Positions 16,457-25,974 of a stretch of DNA of 64,000 nt are shown one piece after another; the stretch's first letter is position 1; every line of letters begins with the position of its first letter. The DNA is from Aureimonas phyllosphaerae (GTDB taxonomy: Bacteria > Pseudomonadota > Alphaproteobacteria > Rhizobiales > Rhizobiaceae). A program made the translations under genes and the position numbers. The DNA is taken from positions 62,001 to 126,000 of the forward strand of contig NZ_FOOA01000010.1 in assembly GCF_900113065.1 (NCBI RefSeq). The letters run 5' to 3'. Below the pieces are notes generated by a model that did not search any database, was not told where the DNA came from, and worked only from the letters and a program-made list of their open reading frames with translations.

Positions 16457-19189
16457 TCAGGGCTTGGTGGCGACGAGCCCCTTCAGTCGATAGAGCGCTT
16501 CCAGCGCCTCGCGTGGGGTCAGGGCGTCCGGGTCGAGCGCTGCGAGCGCGTCCAGCGCGGGCGACGGCGGTGGGGCGGCAGGCGCGCGGGCGGCCTGCGA
16601 GAAGAGCGGCAGGTCGTCGAGGAAGGCGGTGCGCTTCTCGCCCTGGCCGGACCGCTCCAATTCCGACAGGATCTGCCGCGCCCGCTCGACCACGGCCGGC
16701 GGCAGGCCGGCAAGGCGCGCGACCTGGACACCGTAGGAGCGGTCGGCGACACCCGACGTCACCTCATGGAGGAAGATCACCTCGCCTTCCCACTCCTTGA
16801 CGCGCACCGTCGCGTTGCGCAGGCGCTTCAGCCGCGCGGCCAGCGCCGTCATCTCGTGGAAGTGGGTGGCAAAAAGCGCGCGGGCCCGGTTCACCTCGTG
16901 CAGGTGCTCGACCGACGCAAAGGCGATCGACAGGCCGTCATAGGTCGAGGTGCCGCGTCCGATCTCGTCGAGCACGACCAGCGTACGCTCGGTCGCCTGG
17001 TTGAGGATCGCAGCGGTCTCGACCATCTCGACCATGAAGGTCGAGCGACCTTCGGCGAGGTCGTCGGACGCGCCGACGCGGCTGAACAGGCGATCCACGA
17101 CGCCGATATGGGCCTTCGTCGCCGGCACGAAGGCGCCGATCTGCGCGAGCACCGCGATCAGCGCGTTCTGGCGCAGGAAGGTCGACTTGCCGCCCATGTT
17201 GGGACCGGTGATCAGCCAGATCGCGCCGGCACCGCCCGCCTTGCCGGACACACCCTGCGGGGGCGACAGGTCGCAGTCGTTGGCGACGAAGGACTGACCG
17301 CCGCCCTTCAGCGCCGCCTCGACCACCGGATGGCGACCGCACTCGATGAAGAAGGCGAGCGTGCCGTCGACGACGGGCCTAACCCAGTCCGCGGCGACCG
17401 CGAGTTCGGCGAGCCCCGCCGACACGTCGATCACGGCGAGCGCGTCGCTGACGGCGCGGATGGCGTCGATCTCGGCGAGCACCGCGTCGCGCAAGCCCGA
17501 GAAGAGCGCAAGCTCGATCGCGAGAGCCTTGGAGCCCGCCTCGGTGATGCGCGCCTCGAGATCGGCGAGTTCCGGCGTCGAGAAGCGCATGGCGGAGGCG
17601 AGCGTCTGGCGATGGTGGAAGGCGCCCCCCGCCAGCATCGCCGGCCCCTGCGCCTCCGGCACCTCGACGAAATAGCCGAGCACGTTGTTGTGCTTGACCT
17701 TCAGGGAGCGGATGCCGGTCTCGCCGGCATAGCGCGCCTGCAGTTCGGCGACGACGCGGCGCGAGTGGTCGCGCAGCGCCCGCGTCTCGTCGAGATCGGG
17801 ATCGGCCCCGGCGCGCACGAAGCCGCCGTCGCGGCGCTGCAGCGGCAGATCGTCGGCGAGCGTGTCGGTGAGGCTTACGGCGAGCGCCAGCGGCCGGGCC
17901 TCGAGCGCTGCGAGCGCCTCGGCCAGCTCGTGCCCGAGGTCCGCGCCAGCGAGTTCGCGCGCGATCGCGCCGGCCCGCTCCAACCCTTCGGCGAGCGCGC
18001 CGAGATCGCGTGGGCCACCACGATCGAGGCCAAGCCGCGACAGGGCGCGGTCGATGTCGGGCAGGCCGCGCAGGCATTCGCGCAGGCGACGGCGCAGCGT
18101 GCCCTCCTCCGCCAAAACCGCCACGCTGTCCTGCCGTTCGGAAATCCCAGCCGGATCGGTCAGCGGCAGGGCGAGGCGCGCGCCCAGAAGTCGGGAGCCC
18201 GCGCCCGTCAGGCAGCGGTCGATCGTGGCGAGCAGCGAGCCCTGCCGCTTGCCCGCGACGGTGCGCGTCAGCTCGAGGCTCGCGCGCGTCGCCGGGTCGA
18301 TCCTAAGATACGAGCCCGCTTCCACGCGGCGCGGCGGCGAGAGCGGCGGATGCGCCTTCAGCTGCGTGCGGGCGAGATAGGCGAGAAGCGCCGCGCCCGC
18401 CGACAGCTCGGCCCGCCCGAACGTGCCGAACCCGTCCAGCGTGGAGACGCCGAAGAAACGGCACAGGCGCTCCTCGGCCGTCGCGCCGTCGAAGAGCACC
18501 GCCGGCTCGACGCGCAGGCGCCGCCCGAGCCGCTGCACGAGCGGGCCGAGCGCCTCGTCGGTGGCCAGCGTGTCGGCGACCACGACCTCGGACGGCTCCA
18601 TCGCCAAGACGTCGGCAGAAAGCTGATCGGCGCTCGTCTGCGCGATGCGGAAGAGGCCGGTCGACAGGTCGGTCCAAGCGATCGCATAGGCGCCCGCGGC
18701 CCCGCCGATCCGCGACAGGCACATGAGGTAGTTCGGCCGGCCGGGCTCGAGCAACGTTTCCTCGGTGATCGTGCCGGGCGTGACGAGACGCACCACGTCG
18801 CGCCGCACCACCGACTTGCCGCCACGCTTCTTGGCCTCGGCGGGGTCCTCGACTTGTTCGCAGACCGCGACGCGAAAGCCGAGGCCGATTAGCTTCTGCA
18901 GGTAGTCGTCGGAGGAGACGACCGGCACGCCCGCCATCGGGATGTCGGCGCCCAGATGCTTCCCGCGCTTGGTCAAGGTGATGCCGAGTGCGGCGGAGGC
19001 CGCCACCGCGTCGTCGAAGAACAGCTCGTAGAAGTCGCCCATCCGATAGAACAGGAGGCAGTCGGCGTGGCGCTCCTTGATCTCCAGGAACTGCGCCATC
19101 ATCGGCGTCGGCGCGGCGTCGCCCACGGCGCCTGAGCCCGCGTGGGGGGCCTGTGGCGGTTCGCGGTCGGGTCGCAGGATGTCGAGCAT
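16457..19189 (-). CDS. mutS: MutS, DNA mismatch recognition ATPase
   Basis: About 910 aa. The N-terminal mismatch-binding domain contains the F-x-E loop and [15 protein letters not shown]. The C-terminal ATPase has Walker [12 protein letters not shown], Walker [17 protein letters not shown] and the [11 protein letters not shown] segment. Length fits the family. I chose the ATG at 19189 (MLDILRPD) because the 32 codons between it and an upstream ATG at 19285 have ordinary third-position composition, unlike the strongly G/C-biased coding region; neither start has a good ribosome binding site. It acts with MutL, which is not in the window. Confidence 0.96.
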   Translation of the reverse strand: MLDILRPDREPPQAPHAGSGAVGDAAPTPMMAQFLEIKERHADCLLFYRMGDFYELFFDDAVAASAALGITLTKRGKHLGADIPMAGVPVVSSDDYLQKLIGLGFRVAVCEQVEDPAEAKKRGGKSVVRRDVVRLVTPGTITEETLLEPGRPNYLMCLSRIGGAAGAYAIAWTDLSTGLFRIAQTSADQLSADVLAMEPSEVVVADTLATDEALGPLVQRLGRRLRVEPAVLFDGATAEERLCRFFGVSTLDGFGTFGRAELSAGAALLAYLARTQLKAHPPLSPPRRVEAGSYLRIDPATRASLELTRTVAGKRQGSLLATIDRCLTGAGSRLLGARLALPLTDPAGISERQDSVAVLAEEGTLRRRLRECLRGLPDIDRALSRLGLDRGGPRDLGALAEGLERAGAIARELAGADLGHELAEALAALEARPLALAVSLTDTLADDLPLQRRDGGFVRAGADPDLDETRALRDHSRRVVAELQARYAGETGIRSLKVKHNNVLGYFVEVPEAQGPAMLAGGAFHHRQTLASAMRFSTPELADLEARITEAGSKALAIELALFSGLRDAVLAEIDAIRAVSDALAVIDVSAGLAELAVAADWVRPVVDGTLAFFIECGRHPVVEAALKGGGQSFVANDCDLSPPQGVSGKAGGAGAIWLITGPNMGGKSTFLRQNALIAVLAQIGAFVPATKAHIGVVDRLFSRVGASDDLAEGRSTFMVEMVETAAILNQATERTLVVLDEIGRGTSTYDGLSIAFASVEHLHEVNRARALFATHFHEMTALAARLKRLRNATVRVKEWEGEVIFLHEVTSGVADRSYGVQVARLAGLPPAVVERARQILSELERSGQGEKRTAFLDDLPLFSQAARAPAAPPPSPALDALAALDPDALTPREALEALYRLKGLVATKP

Positions 19190-19414
19190 GGGTGCATGGA
19201 TAGCGGCGCCCGTCGCCTCGCGGAAGACGCCCGCACCCTGCCGTCCCCAGGATTCCGGAGGGAACACGCAACGTTCATTCGGCATTCAACAACCGCATGC
19301 GAGACTGATGGTCTGCAGGCGTCCATGATTTTGCCGAAGGCTGGTGCTAGAACGCGATCAGGATGGATTTTGCTCGATGCGCGGTGCTGAAGGCTGCGCG
19401 TCCGGGGACAGGCG

Positions 19415-19720
19415 ATGACACGGATCGACGGATTTTCGAGGATCGGCGGGGCGGCGCTGGCGGCGCTCCTTCTCATGGGCGGCGCCGGTGCGGCGCTGGC
19501 GCAGGACCAGAAGGAGCGGGTCAACGTCTACCAGTACGCGGTCGACCACCCGCAGGCCGACGCGCAGATGAGAAGCGCGCCGAGCCTCGGCGCCTCGGTT
19601 CCCCAGGCGGTGGAACTGGCCCGCGTCGAGGGCGACCAGGACTATGGCTACTTCTACTTCGACGGGCGCCCGGTGCTGGTCGACATGCGCACCCGCTCCG
19701 TGGTCCGCGTCGACCAGTAG
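19415..19720 (+). CDS. Small secreted protein, DUF1236-like
   Basis: 101 aa. Signal peptide (about 1-30, RIGGAALAALLLMGGAGAALAQ). The C-terminus YFYFDGRPVLVDMRTRSVVRVDQ matches the pattern of DUF1236-type periplasmic proteins common in rhizobia (a Tyr-rich strand, then RPVLVxxRTRxVV). Function unknown. It reads right between left-reading mutS and olsB and ends 25 bases from the olsB stop. Confidence 0.7.
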   Translation: MTRIDGFSRIGGAALAALLLMGGAGAALAQDQKERVNVYQYAVDHPQADAQMRSAPSLGASVPQAVELARVEGDQDYGYFYFDGRPVLVDMRTRSVVRVDQ

Positions 19721-19744
19721 GGATCGGCTCGCAGCCGGGCGGGC

Positions 19745-20662
19745 TCAGGCCGCGAAGCGGCTCGCGTCGGCCCCATAGTGACTGACATAGCGAGGGTTGA
19801 TCCGCGACACCGGTAGCACCACGAGAACGTCGGTGGTGCCGAACTGGTGGTCGACCACCGCATCCTCGCCGACATAGCCGCCGATCCGCAGGTAGCCCTT
19901 CAGGAGCGGCGGCAGCGTGCCCAGCGCACGTTTGGGATCGGCGCAGACGGTGCCGGCCGGCAGCGTCGAGCGGCGTCCGGTGACCGCGCGCACGCGCCAT
20001 TCGTCCGGCGCCGGCGCACTGTCGCGCAGGAGCGCCAGGGCATCGGACAGCTTGGTCAGGTCCGTGCCGGCGAGCGAGGCGCAGCCGAACAGGACGTCGA
20101 TCCGGTGCTCCAGCACATAGGCCCAGATGCCCTGCCACAGGAGCTCGACGGTGCGCTTGCCGCGATAGTCGGGCAGGACGCAGGAGCGGCCGAGTTCGAG
20201 GAAGCGAAGCCCGGCATGGCGGGCGACCAGACGGTCGATCTCGAACTCGCCGGCCGTGTAGAAGCCGGGCGAGCGGCCCTTGGTGGCCTGGCGCAGGAGG
20301 CGATAGGTGCCGACGATCTGCGCCGTGCCCTCGCCCGCCCTCGCGCGGTCGAAGACGAGAAGATGGTCGCAGAAACGATCGAAGCCGTCGGCGTCGCGAC
20401 GCGTCACCTTCTGGAGCGGCGAGGGCTTGGCGCTCATCTCCTCGTAGAAGACCTGGTAGCGCAGTTCCTGCGCCGCGCGGATCTCCGCCTTGGTGCGGGC
20501 GAGCCGCACCTCGAGCCCGCCCAGACGCCCGAGGACCGGCGCGCGCGGGTCGAGCGGCGCGGTGAGGCTGCGCGGCGCCGAGGGGATCAGCGAGAGCATG
20601 CGCTTCGACAAGGGCTCGCCGGTGCGGGCGGCGTGCGAACCGAGGGTGGCGGCAAATCCCAT
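19745..20662 (-). CDS. olsB: OlsB-like L-ornithine N-alpha-acyltransferase
   Basis: 305 aa. GNAT-related acyltransferase that transfers a 3-hydroxy fatty acid from acyl-ACP to ornithine, the first step of ornithine lipid synthesis. The core runs LRYQVFYEEMSA, FDRFCDHLLVFD, YRLLRQ, EFEIDRLV and FLELGRSCVLPDYRGKRTVELLWQGI, as in the OlsB/PF13444 family. The ATG at 20662 has AGGAG eight bases upstream and is preferred over an in-frame start 30 bases earlier. OlsA, the second enzyme, is not adjacent; the PlsC-like protein at 975 is one candidate. Confidence 0.85.
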   Translation of the reverse strand: MGFAATLGSHAARTGEPLSKRMLSLIPSAPRSLTAPLDPRAPVLGRLGGLEVRLARTKAEIRAAQELRYQVFYEEMSAKPSPLQKVTRRDADGFDRFCDHLLVFDRARAGEGTAQIVGTYRLLRQATKGRSPGFYTAGEFEIDRLVARHAGLRFLELGRSCVLPDYRGKRTVELLWQGIWAYVLEHRIDVLFGCASLAGTDLTKLSDALALLRDSAPAPDEWRVRAVTGRRSTLPAGTVCADPKRALGTLPPLLKGYLRIGGYVGEDAVVDHQFGTTDVLVVLPVSRINPRYVSHYGADASRFAA

Positions 20663-20804
20663 CTTCGCGTCTCCTGCTGCCGATCGAACCATCGGGTCGC
20701 CCTCGAATTAGCCGATGGCGGCGACGGTTTCGTGACGAGCGTCTCGCGTCGAGACGGCCGCTCCGGATCGCCCGCCCCGTGTTTCCGCTCCTTTCACGAA
20801 AACG

Positions 20805-21302
20805 TCAACTGTCCGCCGTCTTGCCCCCCTCGGCGTCGCGCTTCTTCCGGTGGAGGACGAACTCGTCGAGGAGGATCAGCGCCGCGCCGACCGAGATGAA
20901 CGCATCGGCGAGGTTGAAGACGGCAAAGCTCCAGACCGGCGTGTGGAAGAGGATGTAGTCGACGACATAGCCGAGCGAGACGCGGTCGATCAGGTTGCCG
21001 ATCGCGCCGCCCACGATGATGGCGAAGCCGAACTGCGTGAGCTTGCGGTCGGCGGGCGTGTTCCACCAGAGCCAGCCGACGAAGCCGAGCACCACGACCG
21101 AGATCGCGGCAAGGCCAAGGCCGTGGAAGCCGTCGAGCATCGAGAAGGCGATGCCCTCGTTGCGGGCGTGGAAGAGGGCGAGGAACGGCAGGACCTCGAT
21201 CGCCTCGCCGAGCCCCATCGTGTCGACGACGAGGCGCTTGATGCCTTGGTCGAGCGCCACCGCGAGCGCGACGATCGAAAGGGCGGACAGGAGACGGGGC
21301 AT
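20805..21302 (-). CDS. lspA: LspA, lipoprotein signal peptidase II
   Basis: 165-aa inner-membrane aspartyl protease that cleaves prolipoprotein signal peptides after lipid attachment. Four hydrophobic helices. Motifs [28 protein letters not shown] (catalytic Asp115) and [10 protein letters not shown] (catalytic Asp133) are all intact. The ATG at 21302 overlaps the stop of the upstream methyltransferase (TGATG), so the pair is translationally coupled. A long polar C-terminus ([15 protein letters not shown]) extends past the last helix. Confidence 0.96.
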   Translation of the reverse strand: MPRLLSALSIVALAVALDQGIKRLVVDTMGLGEAIEVLPFLALFHARNEGIAFSMLDGFHGLGLAAISVVVLGFVGWLWWNTPADRKLTQFGFAIIVGGAIGNLIDRVSLGYVVDYILFHTPVWSFAVFNLADAFISVGAALILLDEFVLHRKKRDAEGGKTADS

Positions 21303-22168
21303 CACAGCGAGAGGCTCCCGCGGCGCGCTTCGAAGATCATCAGGCCGGTGGCGACCGCAAGGTTCAGGCTGTCGGCGCGCCCGACCTGCGGAATGCGTAC
21401 CAGCGTGTCGCAGGCGCTGGCGAGCGCGTCGGACAGGCCGGACTGCTCGTTGCCCATCAGGAGGAGCGTCGGCTTCGACCCGTAGGCGGGCTTACGGAAG
21501 TCGGTCTCGCCGCGCATGTGCGTGCCGACGACGAGACCCGAAAAGCTCTTGCGGAACGCGAGGAAGGCGGCCTCGTCGACCTTGGCGACGGGCACGGCGA
21601 AGATCGAGCCCATCGTCGCGCGCACGGCCTCCAGCGAGAACGGATCGACGCTCTCGCCGACCAGGACGACCCCCTTGGCCCCCGCGGCATCGGCGGTGCG
21701 CAGGATCGTGCCGAGATTGCCGGGATCGCGCACCCGGTCGAGGACGACCAGCAGCCCGTCGCGCCCGAGGTCGATCCGGTCGAGCCGCGCCGTCTTCTGG
21801 CGGAACACGCCGATCGCGCTCTGCGGGTTGTCGCGACGCGAGATGGCGGCGAGCACCTTGTCGCTGGCCTCCAGGACGTCGGCGCCGCCGGCCACCGTGC
21901 GCGCAGCGGTCTTCGACAGGAGGTCGGAATGCAGCTGCGTCTTGGCGGCGATCAGGGTGTCGATCGTCCAGCCCGCGTCGAGCGCGTCGATCACGAGCTT
22001 CAGCCCTTCGGCGAGAAACAGGCCGGTCTCCTCGCGGTGCTTCTTGAGCGCGAGGTTGCGGATGTCCTTGACGATCGGGTTGGAGACGCTCGTCACCTCC
22101 TTGACCCGACCGGGCGCCGAGGTGGCGGGGCGGCGGGGAGTTTCGCGGTCGGTCAAGCGGACACCCAT
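21302..22168 (-). CDS. TrmH/SpoU-family RNA 2'-O-methyltransferase
   Basis: 288 aa. N-terminal substrate-binding domain (about 30-120, [26 protein letters not shown]) followed by the SPOUT knot with its three motifs: [32 protein letters not shown] and [14 protein letters not shown]. This layout matches 23S rRNA methyltransferases such as RlmB, but the modified nucleotide cannot be told. The ATG at 22168 lies inside the 3' end of the upstream methyltransferase (16-base overlap), and the stop overlaps lspA. Confidence 0.92.
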   Translation of the reverse strand: MGVRLTDRETPRRPATSAPGRVKEVTSVSNPIVKDIRNLALKKHREETGLFLAEGLKLVIDALDAGWTIDTLIAAKTQLHSDLLSKTAARTVAGGADVLEASDKVLAAISRRDNPQSAIGVFRQKTARLDRIDLGRDGLLVVLDRVRDPGNLGTILRTADAAGAKGVVLVGESVDPFSLEAVRATMGSIFAVPVAKVDEAAFLAFRKSFSGLVVGTHMRGETDFRKPAYGSKPTLLLMGNEQSGLSDALASACDTLVRIPQVGRADSLNLAVATGLMIFEARRGSLSL

Positions 22169-23283
22169 CTGGAAAAAAGCGAGGTGGACAGGTGACGGGC
22201 GTCCTCGCCCTCCTCCCGGATGACAAGTTCGCCCGATTCCACCGTGCCGCCAAGGCCCCGCATCGCCTCGCCCATCAGCGCCGAGAGCGAATAGAACGAC
22301 GATCGGATCGAATAGGCGGTGAGGACGAGCGCGAGCGGACGGTCCGACAGGAGCTGGCGCATCAGGACGAGAAGATGCGGCAGATCCTCGAAGAGCTGCC
22401 AGACCTCGCCCTTGGGCCCGCGGCCGAATTTCGGCGGATCGAGGAGGATGATGTCGTAGGCCGAGCCGCGGCGCGCCTCGCGCTCGGCATAGCGCACGGC
22501 ATCCTCGCAGATCCAGCGGATCGGCGCGCCGGACAGGCCGGCAAGCTCGGCATTCTCGCGCGCCCAGCCGATGGCGCGCTTGGAGGCGTCGACATGCGTG
22601 ACCTCGGCGCCCGCGCGCGCGGCCAGAAGCGAGGCGAGGCCAGTGTAGCCGAAAAGGTTGAGGACGCGCACGGGCCGCTGGTGCCGCTCGCGCTCGCGCT
22701 CGCGCTCGATCGTCTCGGTCATGAAGCGCCAGTGCACGGCCTGCTCGGGGAACACGCCGACATGCCGGAACGAGGTGAAGCGGCCGAGATAGGGCAGGCC
22801 GTCCTGGCGCATCGGCCAGGTCTCGCCGAGCGGCGTCGCGGGGAAGCGCCAGCGGCCGGCGCCCTCCTCGTCGGTGTCGCCGGTGAAGATCGCATCGGCA
22901 CCGTCCCAGCGGGCGGCCGCCATGCGCCGGGGCCAGATCGCCTGGTTCTCGGGGCGCCGGATCGTCAGCGGTCCGTAGCGCTCGAGCTTCTCGCCGTCGC
23001 CCGAATCCAGAAGCGCGTAGTCGGCGCCCGGCTCGACCTCGAGGACGACCGGCGCCCGGAACGCGGGACGCTCGCCCTTCGGCCACTCGACGGCCGGACG
23101 GTCGCGCCGGTTCTCGCGCGCGATCTCCTCGACGCTTTCGCGCCGGGGCGGCTCGGCCACGGCGGCCGGCGCCGGCGGGCGCGGCCTCTCTCCGGTCGGC
23201 TTGGCCGATCGGGGCGCCGGCCGCTCCGCCGGGCGCTCGCGCCGACCGGACTTGCCCGGCCCCTTGGGTCTGTCGTTCCTCAT
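22153..23283 (-). CDS. Class I SAM-dependent methyltransferase (RlmI-like)
   Basis: 376 aa. The first 85 residues are a disordered, basic, proline-rich arm. The SAM-binding motif is VLNLFGYTGLASLLAARAGAEVTHVD, and the catalytic-site motif is ILLDPPKFGRG, as in the rRNA methyltransferase family COG1092. Just before the SAM motif is a run of eight alternating Glu and Arg encoded by four tandem CGCTCG hexamers. The start at 23283 follows only a weak ribosome binding site. RNA (rRNA) is the expected substrate. First gene of a three-gene operon with the SpoU enzyme and lspA. Confidence 0.88.
   Translation of the reverse strand: MRNDRPKGPGKSGRRERPAERPAPRSAKPTGERPRPPAPAAVAEPPRRESVEEIARENRRDRPAVEWPKGERPAFRAPVVLEVEPGADYALLDSGDGEKLERYGPLTIRRPENQAIWPRRMAAARWDGADAIFTGDTDEEGAGRWRFPATPLGETWPMRQDGLPYLGRFTSFRHVGVFPEQAVHWRFMTETIERERERERHQRPVRVLNLFGYTGLASLLAARAGAEVTHVDASKRAIGWARENAELAGLSGAPIRWICEDAVRYAEREARRGSAYDIILLDPPKFGRGPKGEVWQLFEDLPHLLVLMRQLLSDRPLALVLTAYSIRSSFYSLSALMGEAMRGLGGTVESGELVIREEGEDARHLSTSLFSRWVSA
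22685..22708. repeat. Four tandem CGCTCG hexamers inside a methyltransferase gene
   Basis: Perfect hexanucleotide repeat, four units, encoding alternating Glu-Arg on the left-reading strand. Gain or loss of units would keep the reading frame. Confidence 0.85.
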
Positions 23284-23399
23284 TGGCGGCTCATAGCGTA
23301 TCGCGGGGGCGGACGGCAAACGGTGCCGGCTTGGCAAAGCGCCTCGCCGGTTCCATTCTCCCGCCGTGCCGGCCACAGGGCCGGCGGGGAGGATAGGAC

Positions 23400-23873
23400 A
23401 TGGATCTGAAGGGCGAATACCGCCTGCCCGCGCCGCGCGAGACGGTCTGGGCGCTGCTCAACGACCCGGCGGTTCTGAAGGCGTGCATCCCGGGCTGCCA
23501 GGAACTGGAGGTGACCGGCGAGAACGAGATGGCGGCGACCGTCGTCGCCAAGGTCGGCCCGGTGAAAGCGACCTTCACGGGCCAGGTGCGGCTGGAGAAC
23601 ATCGTCCCGCCGGAGAGCTATTCCATCGTTGGCGAGGGCAAGGGCGGCATCGCGGGCTTCGCATCGGGCGGCGCCGACGTGCATCTGGCCGACGAGGGCG
23701 CCGAGACGGTCCTCACCTATACGGTGGACGCGAAGGTCGGCGGCAAGATCGCGCAGCTCGGCGGTCGCCTCGTCGATTCGTCAGCCAAGAAGCTCGCCGG
23801 CCAATTCTTCGACAACCTTGCCGCCCGCGTCAGCGGCCGGGAGCCGGCGTCCTCCGAGGCGGCCGACGCCTGA
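23400..23873 (+). CDS. CoxG-like SRPBCC protein
   Basis: 157 aa of the CoxG family (carbon monoxide dehydrogenase subunit G), a START-like lipid/hydrophobe-binding fold. Family features are MDLKGEYRLPAPRETVWALLNDPAVLKACIPGCQEL at the N-terminus, VKATFTGQVRLENIVPPESY in the middle, and a long C-terminal helix with GGRLVDSSAKKLAGQFFDNL. In carboxydotrophs CoxG helps anchor CO dehydrogenase to the membrane, but no cox genes are near, so a general role is more likely. It reads right and converges on lapA with 3 bases between the stops. Confidence 0.88.
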   Translation: MDLKGEYRLPAPRETVWALLNDPAVLKACIPGCQELEVTGENEMAATVVAKVGPVKATFTGQVRLENIVPPESYSIVGEGKGGIAGFASGGADVHLADEGAETVLTYTVDAKVGGKIAQLGGRLVDSSAKKLAGQFFDNLAARVSGREPASSEAADA

Positions 23874-23876
23874 CCC

Positions 23877-24269
23877 TCAGACCGCGGCCGGGCCGGACAG
23901 GGCCGGCCGCACCTCGCCGGGCGCGGCGATCGCGGGACCGGAGGTGCGGACCTGCTCCTCGCGCATGCGACGCAGGCGCTCGTTGCCGATGGCGACCTCG
24001 TGTCGGAGATTCTCGACCTCGTCGGTCCGGCGCGCGGCGCGAGCGCGGTAGTGGTGCTGAGTGAACCAGGTGCCGAGACCGCCCAGGATCAGGCCGAGGA
24101 TCACCGCGCCGATCAGGAGCACGAAGAGCGGAACCTCGTAGACGAACTGCGGCATGGTGCCGATCGGATCGAGCGACACGGGCACCGGCGCCCGGTTGGC
24201 GACGCAGAACACCACGAGCAGGATGGCCAGCGGCCCGAGCACGAGGAGGGTGAGGATCTTCGAGATCAT
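23877..24269 (-). CDS. LapA-domain (DUF1049) inner-membrane protein
   Basis: 130 aa. Two hydrophobic helices (about 5-25 and 46-70) with a short loop, then a charged coiled coil (RAARRTDEVENLRHEVAIGNERLRRMREE) facing the cytoplasm. This is the LapA/LapB-type layout; in E. coli the pair tunes LPS assembly. lapB is not adjacent here. It lies 130 bases downstream of ihfB in the same direction, a common ihfB-lapA order. Confidence 0.82.
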   Translation of the reverse strand: MISKILTLLVLGPLAILLVVFCVANRAPVPVSLDPIGTMPQFVYEVPLFVLLIGAVILGLILGGLGTWFTQHHYRARAARRTDEVENLRHEVAIGNERLRRMREEQVRTSGPAIAAPGEVRPALSGPAAV

Positions 24270-24399
24270 GGTCTGTCCGTCTTGAAGGGCGCGGGGCGAC
24301 GGGCCGCCCGGCCGCACGCCCGCGGGTCCGGGCATCGGATGTAGGTATGAAGGGGGAGCCCCGCGTCAATCGCCGGGCGGACGAGAGCCCGAGGAGGGC

Positions 24400-24681
24400 T
24401 CAGGCGTCGTTCAGGCGCTCGCGCAGTTCCTTGCCGGTCTTGAAGAAGGGCACCCACTTCTCCTCCACCTCCACCGCCTCGCCGGTGCGCGGGTTGCGGC
24501 CGGCGCGTGGCGGGCGATTCTTCACCGAGAAGGCGCCGAAGCCGCGCAGCTCGACCCGGTTGCCGTCGCAGAGCGCCTGCGTGATCTCGTCGAAGATCGC
24601 GTTCACGATGGTCTCGACATCCCGCTGGTAGAGATGCGGATTGCGGCCGGCGATGATCTGCACGAGTTCTGACTTGATCAC
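24400..24681 (-). CDS. ihfB: IhfB, integration host factor beta subunit
   Basis: 93 aa, nucleoid DNA-bending protein of the HU/IHF family. It starts [25 protein letters not shown] and has the arm [36 protein letters not shown] with the DNA-intercalating proline region. The start is GTG at 24681, matching the usual family length, with GGGGA just upstream. It pairs with IhfA, not in the window. The order sppA-ihfB-lapA is conserved in proteobacteria and holds here. Confidence 0.96.
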   Translation of the reverse strand: MIKSELVQIIAGRNPHLYQRDVETIVNAIFDEITQALCDGNRVELRGFGAFSVKNRPPRAGRNPRTGEAVEVEEKWVPFFKTGKELRERLNDA

Positions 24682-24792
24682 GATACGTTGTCCCCGGAGC
24701 GCAACCCGAAGGCGCAGCGGGCCCGCGCCCCACACGCGAAACCCAAAACGCCTGCAACTTCAATTGGATGACACGGCTCGGCCGTGCGCCTG

Positions 24793-25749
24793 CTAGTGGC
24801 CGGGAGGCTGCCAGAGCGATACCATCCCGTCAAGGCGGCCGGTGGCGCCGGCCACGGCCTGCGCGAGGCCGGAGGCGGCGGGATCGAAGCCGAGAAGGCT
24901 GACGGCGAGGGCCCGGGCGCCGGACGACAGGCCCCAGCGCCCCTCGCTTTCGGGCTCGCGTTCCACGATCTCGAGCCCCTTGGGCACGCCACGCTCGTCC
25001 TCCAGCCAACGCCGCACTTCCGCCTCGCCGCCGAGCGCATCGACCAGCCGGTTGGCGAGTCCCTGCTCGCCCGAGAAGACAGAGCCGTCGGCGAGCGCGT
25101 CGGTCTCGGCCGGCGTGAAGCCACGCCGTTCGGTGACGAGGCGCTTGAACCAGTCGAACGAACTGTTGACGAGCCTGCCGATCATCTCGCGCGCTTCCGG
25201 CGGCGCGGGATCGAAGGGCGAGGGCTCCGCCTTCAGGGGCGAGGATTTCACCGCCGCGACGTCGACGCCGATTCGGCCGAGGAGCACGGAGGCGTCGACA
25301 TACTGGAACAGGACGCCGATCGAGCCGACGATCGAGGAATGGTGCGCGACGATCCGGTCGGTCGCCATCGCCACCATGTAGCCGGCGGAGGCCGCGAGCT
25401 GTCCGACCTCGGCCGCCACGGGCTTCGCCTCGGCCAGACGCCGAACCGCGTGGAACAGCGTCTCGCCCCCGACCGTGGTGCCGCCCGGCGAGTTGACCTT
25501 GACGATCACCGCCTTCACCGCGTCGTCCTCGGCGAGATCCTCGAGAAGGTCGAGCATCTTGCGGTCTTCGGTGATGACGCCCGAGATCTCGACGCGCGCG
25601 ATCGTGGGGCCGAGCCCTGCGCCCGGCTGCCAGCCGGCGGCCAGGACCGCCAGGAGCACCGCGAGCGCCAGGCCGCAGAGCGCCACCACGCGCCAGAACG
25701 ACAGCTTGCGGCGCAGCCGCCGCCGGTCGATGATCCCTTGTGCGTCCAT
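24793..25749 (-). CDS. sppA: SppA, signal peptide peptidase (S49)
   Basis: 318 aa, the short one-domain form. An N-terminal membrane helix (about 20-38) puts the catalytic domain in the periplasm. Nucleophile Ser121 (QLAASAGYMVA) and general base Lys173 (KSSPLKAEP) are 52 residues apart, as in the characterised short SppA enzymes. The oxyanion glycine segment NSPGG (86-90) is present. It degrades cleaved signal peptides in the membrane. Read left, it precedes ihfB by 111 bases and is divergent from lptC. Confidence 0.93.
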   Translation of the reverse strand: MDAQGIIDRRRLRRKLSFWRVVALCGLALAVLLAVLAAGWQPGAGLGPTIARVEISGVITEDRKMLDLLEDLAEDDAVKAVIVKVNSPGGTTVGGETLFHAVRRLAEAKPVAAEVGQLAASAGYMVAMATDRIVAHHSSIVGSIGVLFQYVDASVLLGRIGVDVAAVKSSPLKAEPSPFDPAPPEAREMIGRLVNSSFDWFKRLVTERRGFTPAETDALADGSVFSGEQGLANRLVDALGGEAEVRRWLEDERGVPKGLEIVEREPESEGRWGLSSGARALAVSLLGFDPAASGLAQAVAGATGRLDGMVSLWQPPGH

Positions 25750-25865
25750 GCCGCGCCCCGCCTGACCCCGAACTTTCGGGGGTCAGCGATAGACGGACCT
25801 ACGCGCCTTGCCAAGCGTCGCCTGGGCCGCACCCGGAGCGTTCGCGCCGGGCCTCGCGCGGAATG

Positions 25866-25884
25866 GTTTTACCATGTAAAAACC
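25866..25884. promoter_or_regulatory. AT-rich inverted repeat between sppA and lptC
   Basis: GGTTTTAC and GTAAAAACC face each other across three bases, in a 35-base patch that is clearly AT-rich for this genome and ends in CTATAT. It is 117 bases from the sppA start and about 90 from lptC, and is the likeliest promoter or operator region for one or both. Confidence 0.4.
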
Positions 25885-25974
25885 CTATATCGCGCATAAA
25901 CGACGCGGGATGCGGAGCCGCCTTCCGGCCGCGCAACCGCATTTCCCCGTCCGATTCGTTCCGGAGCCCCCTTC

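Noticed and set aside
16331-18892. An 853-codon open frame opposite mutS
   Set aside because: Composition is that of a mirrored mutS; no start signal and no domain.
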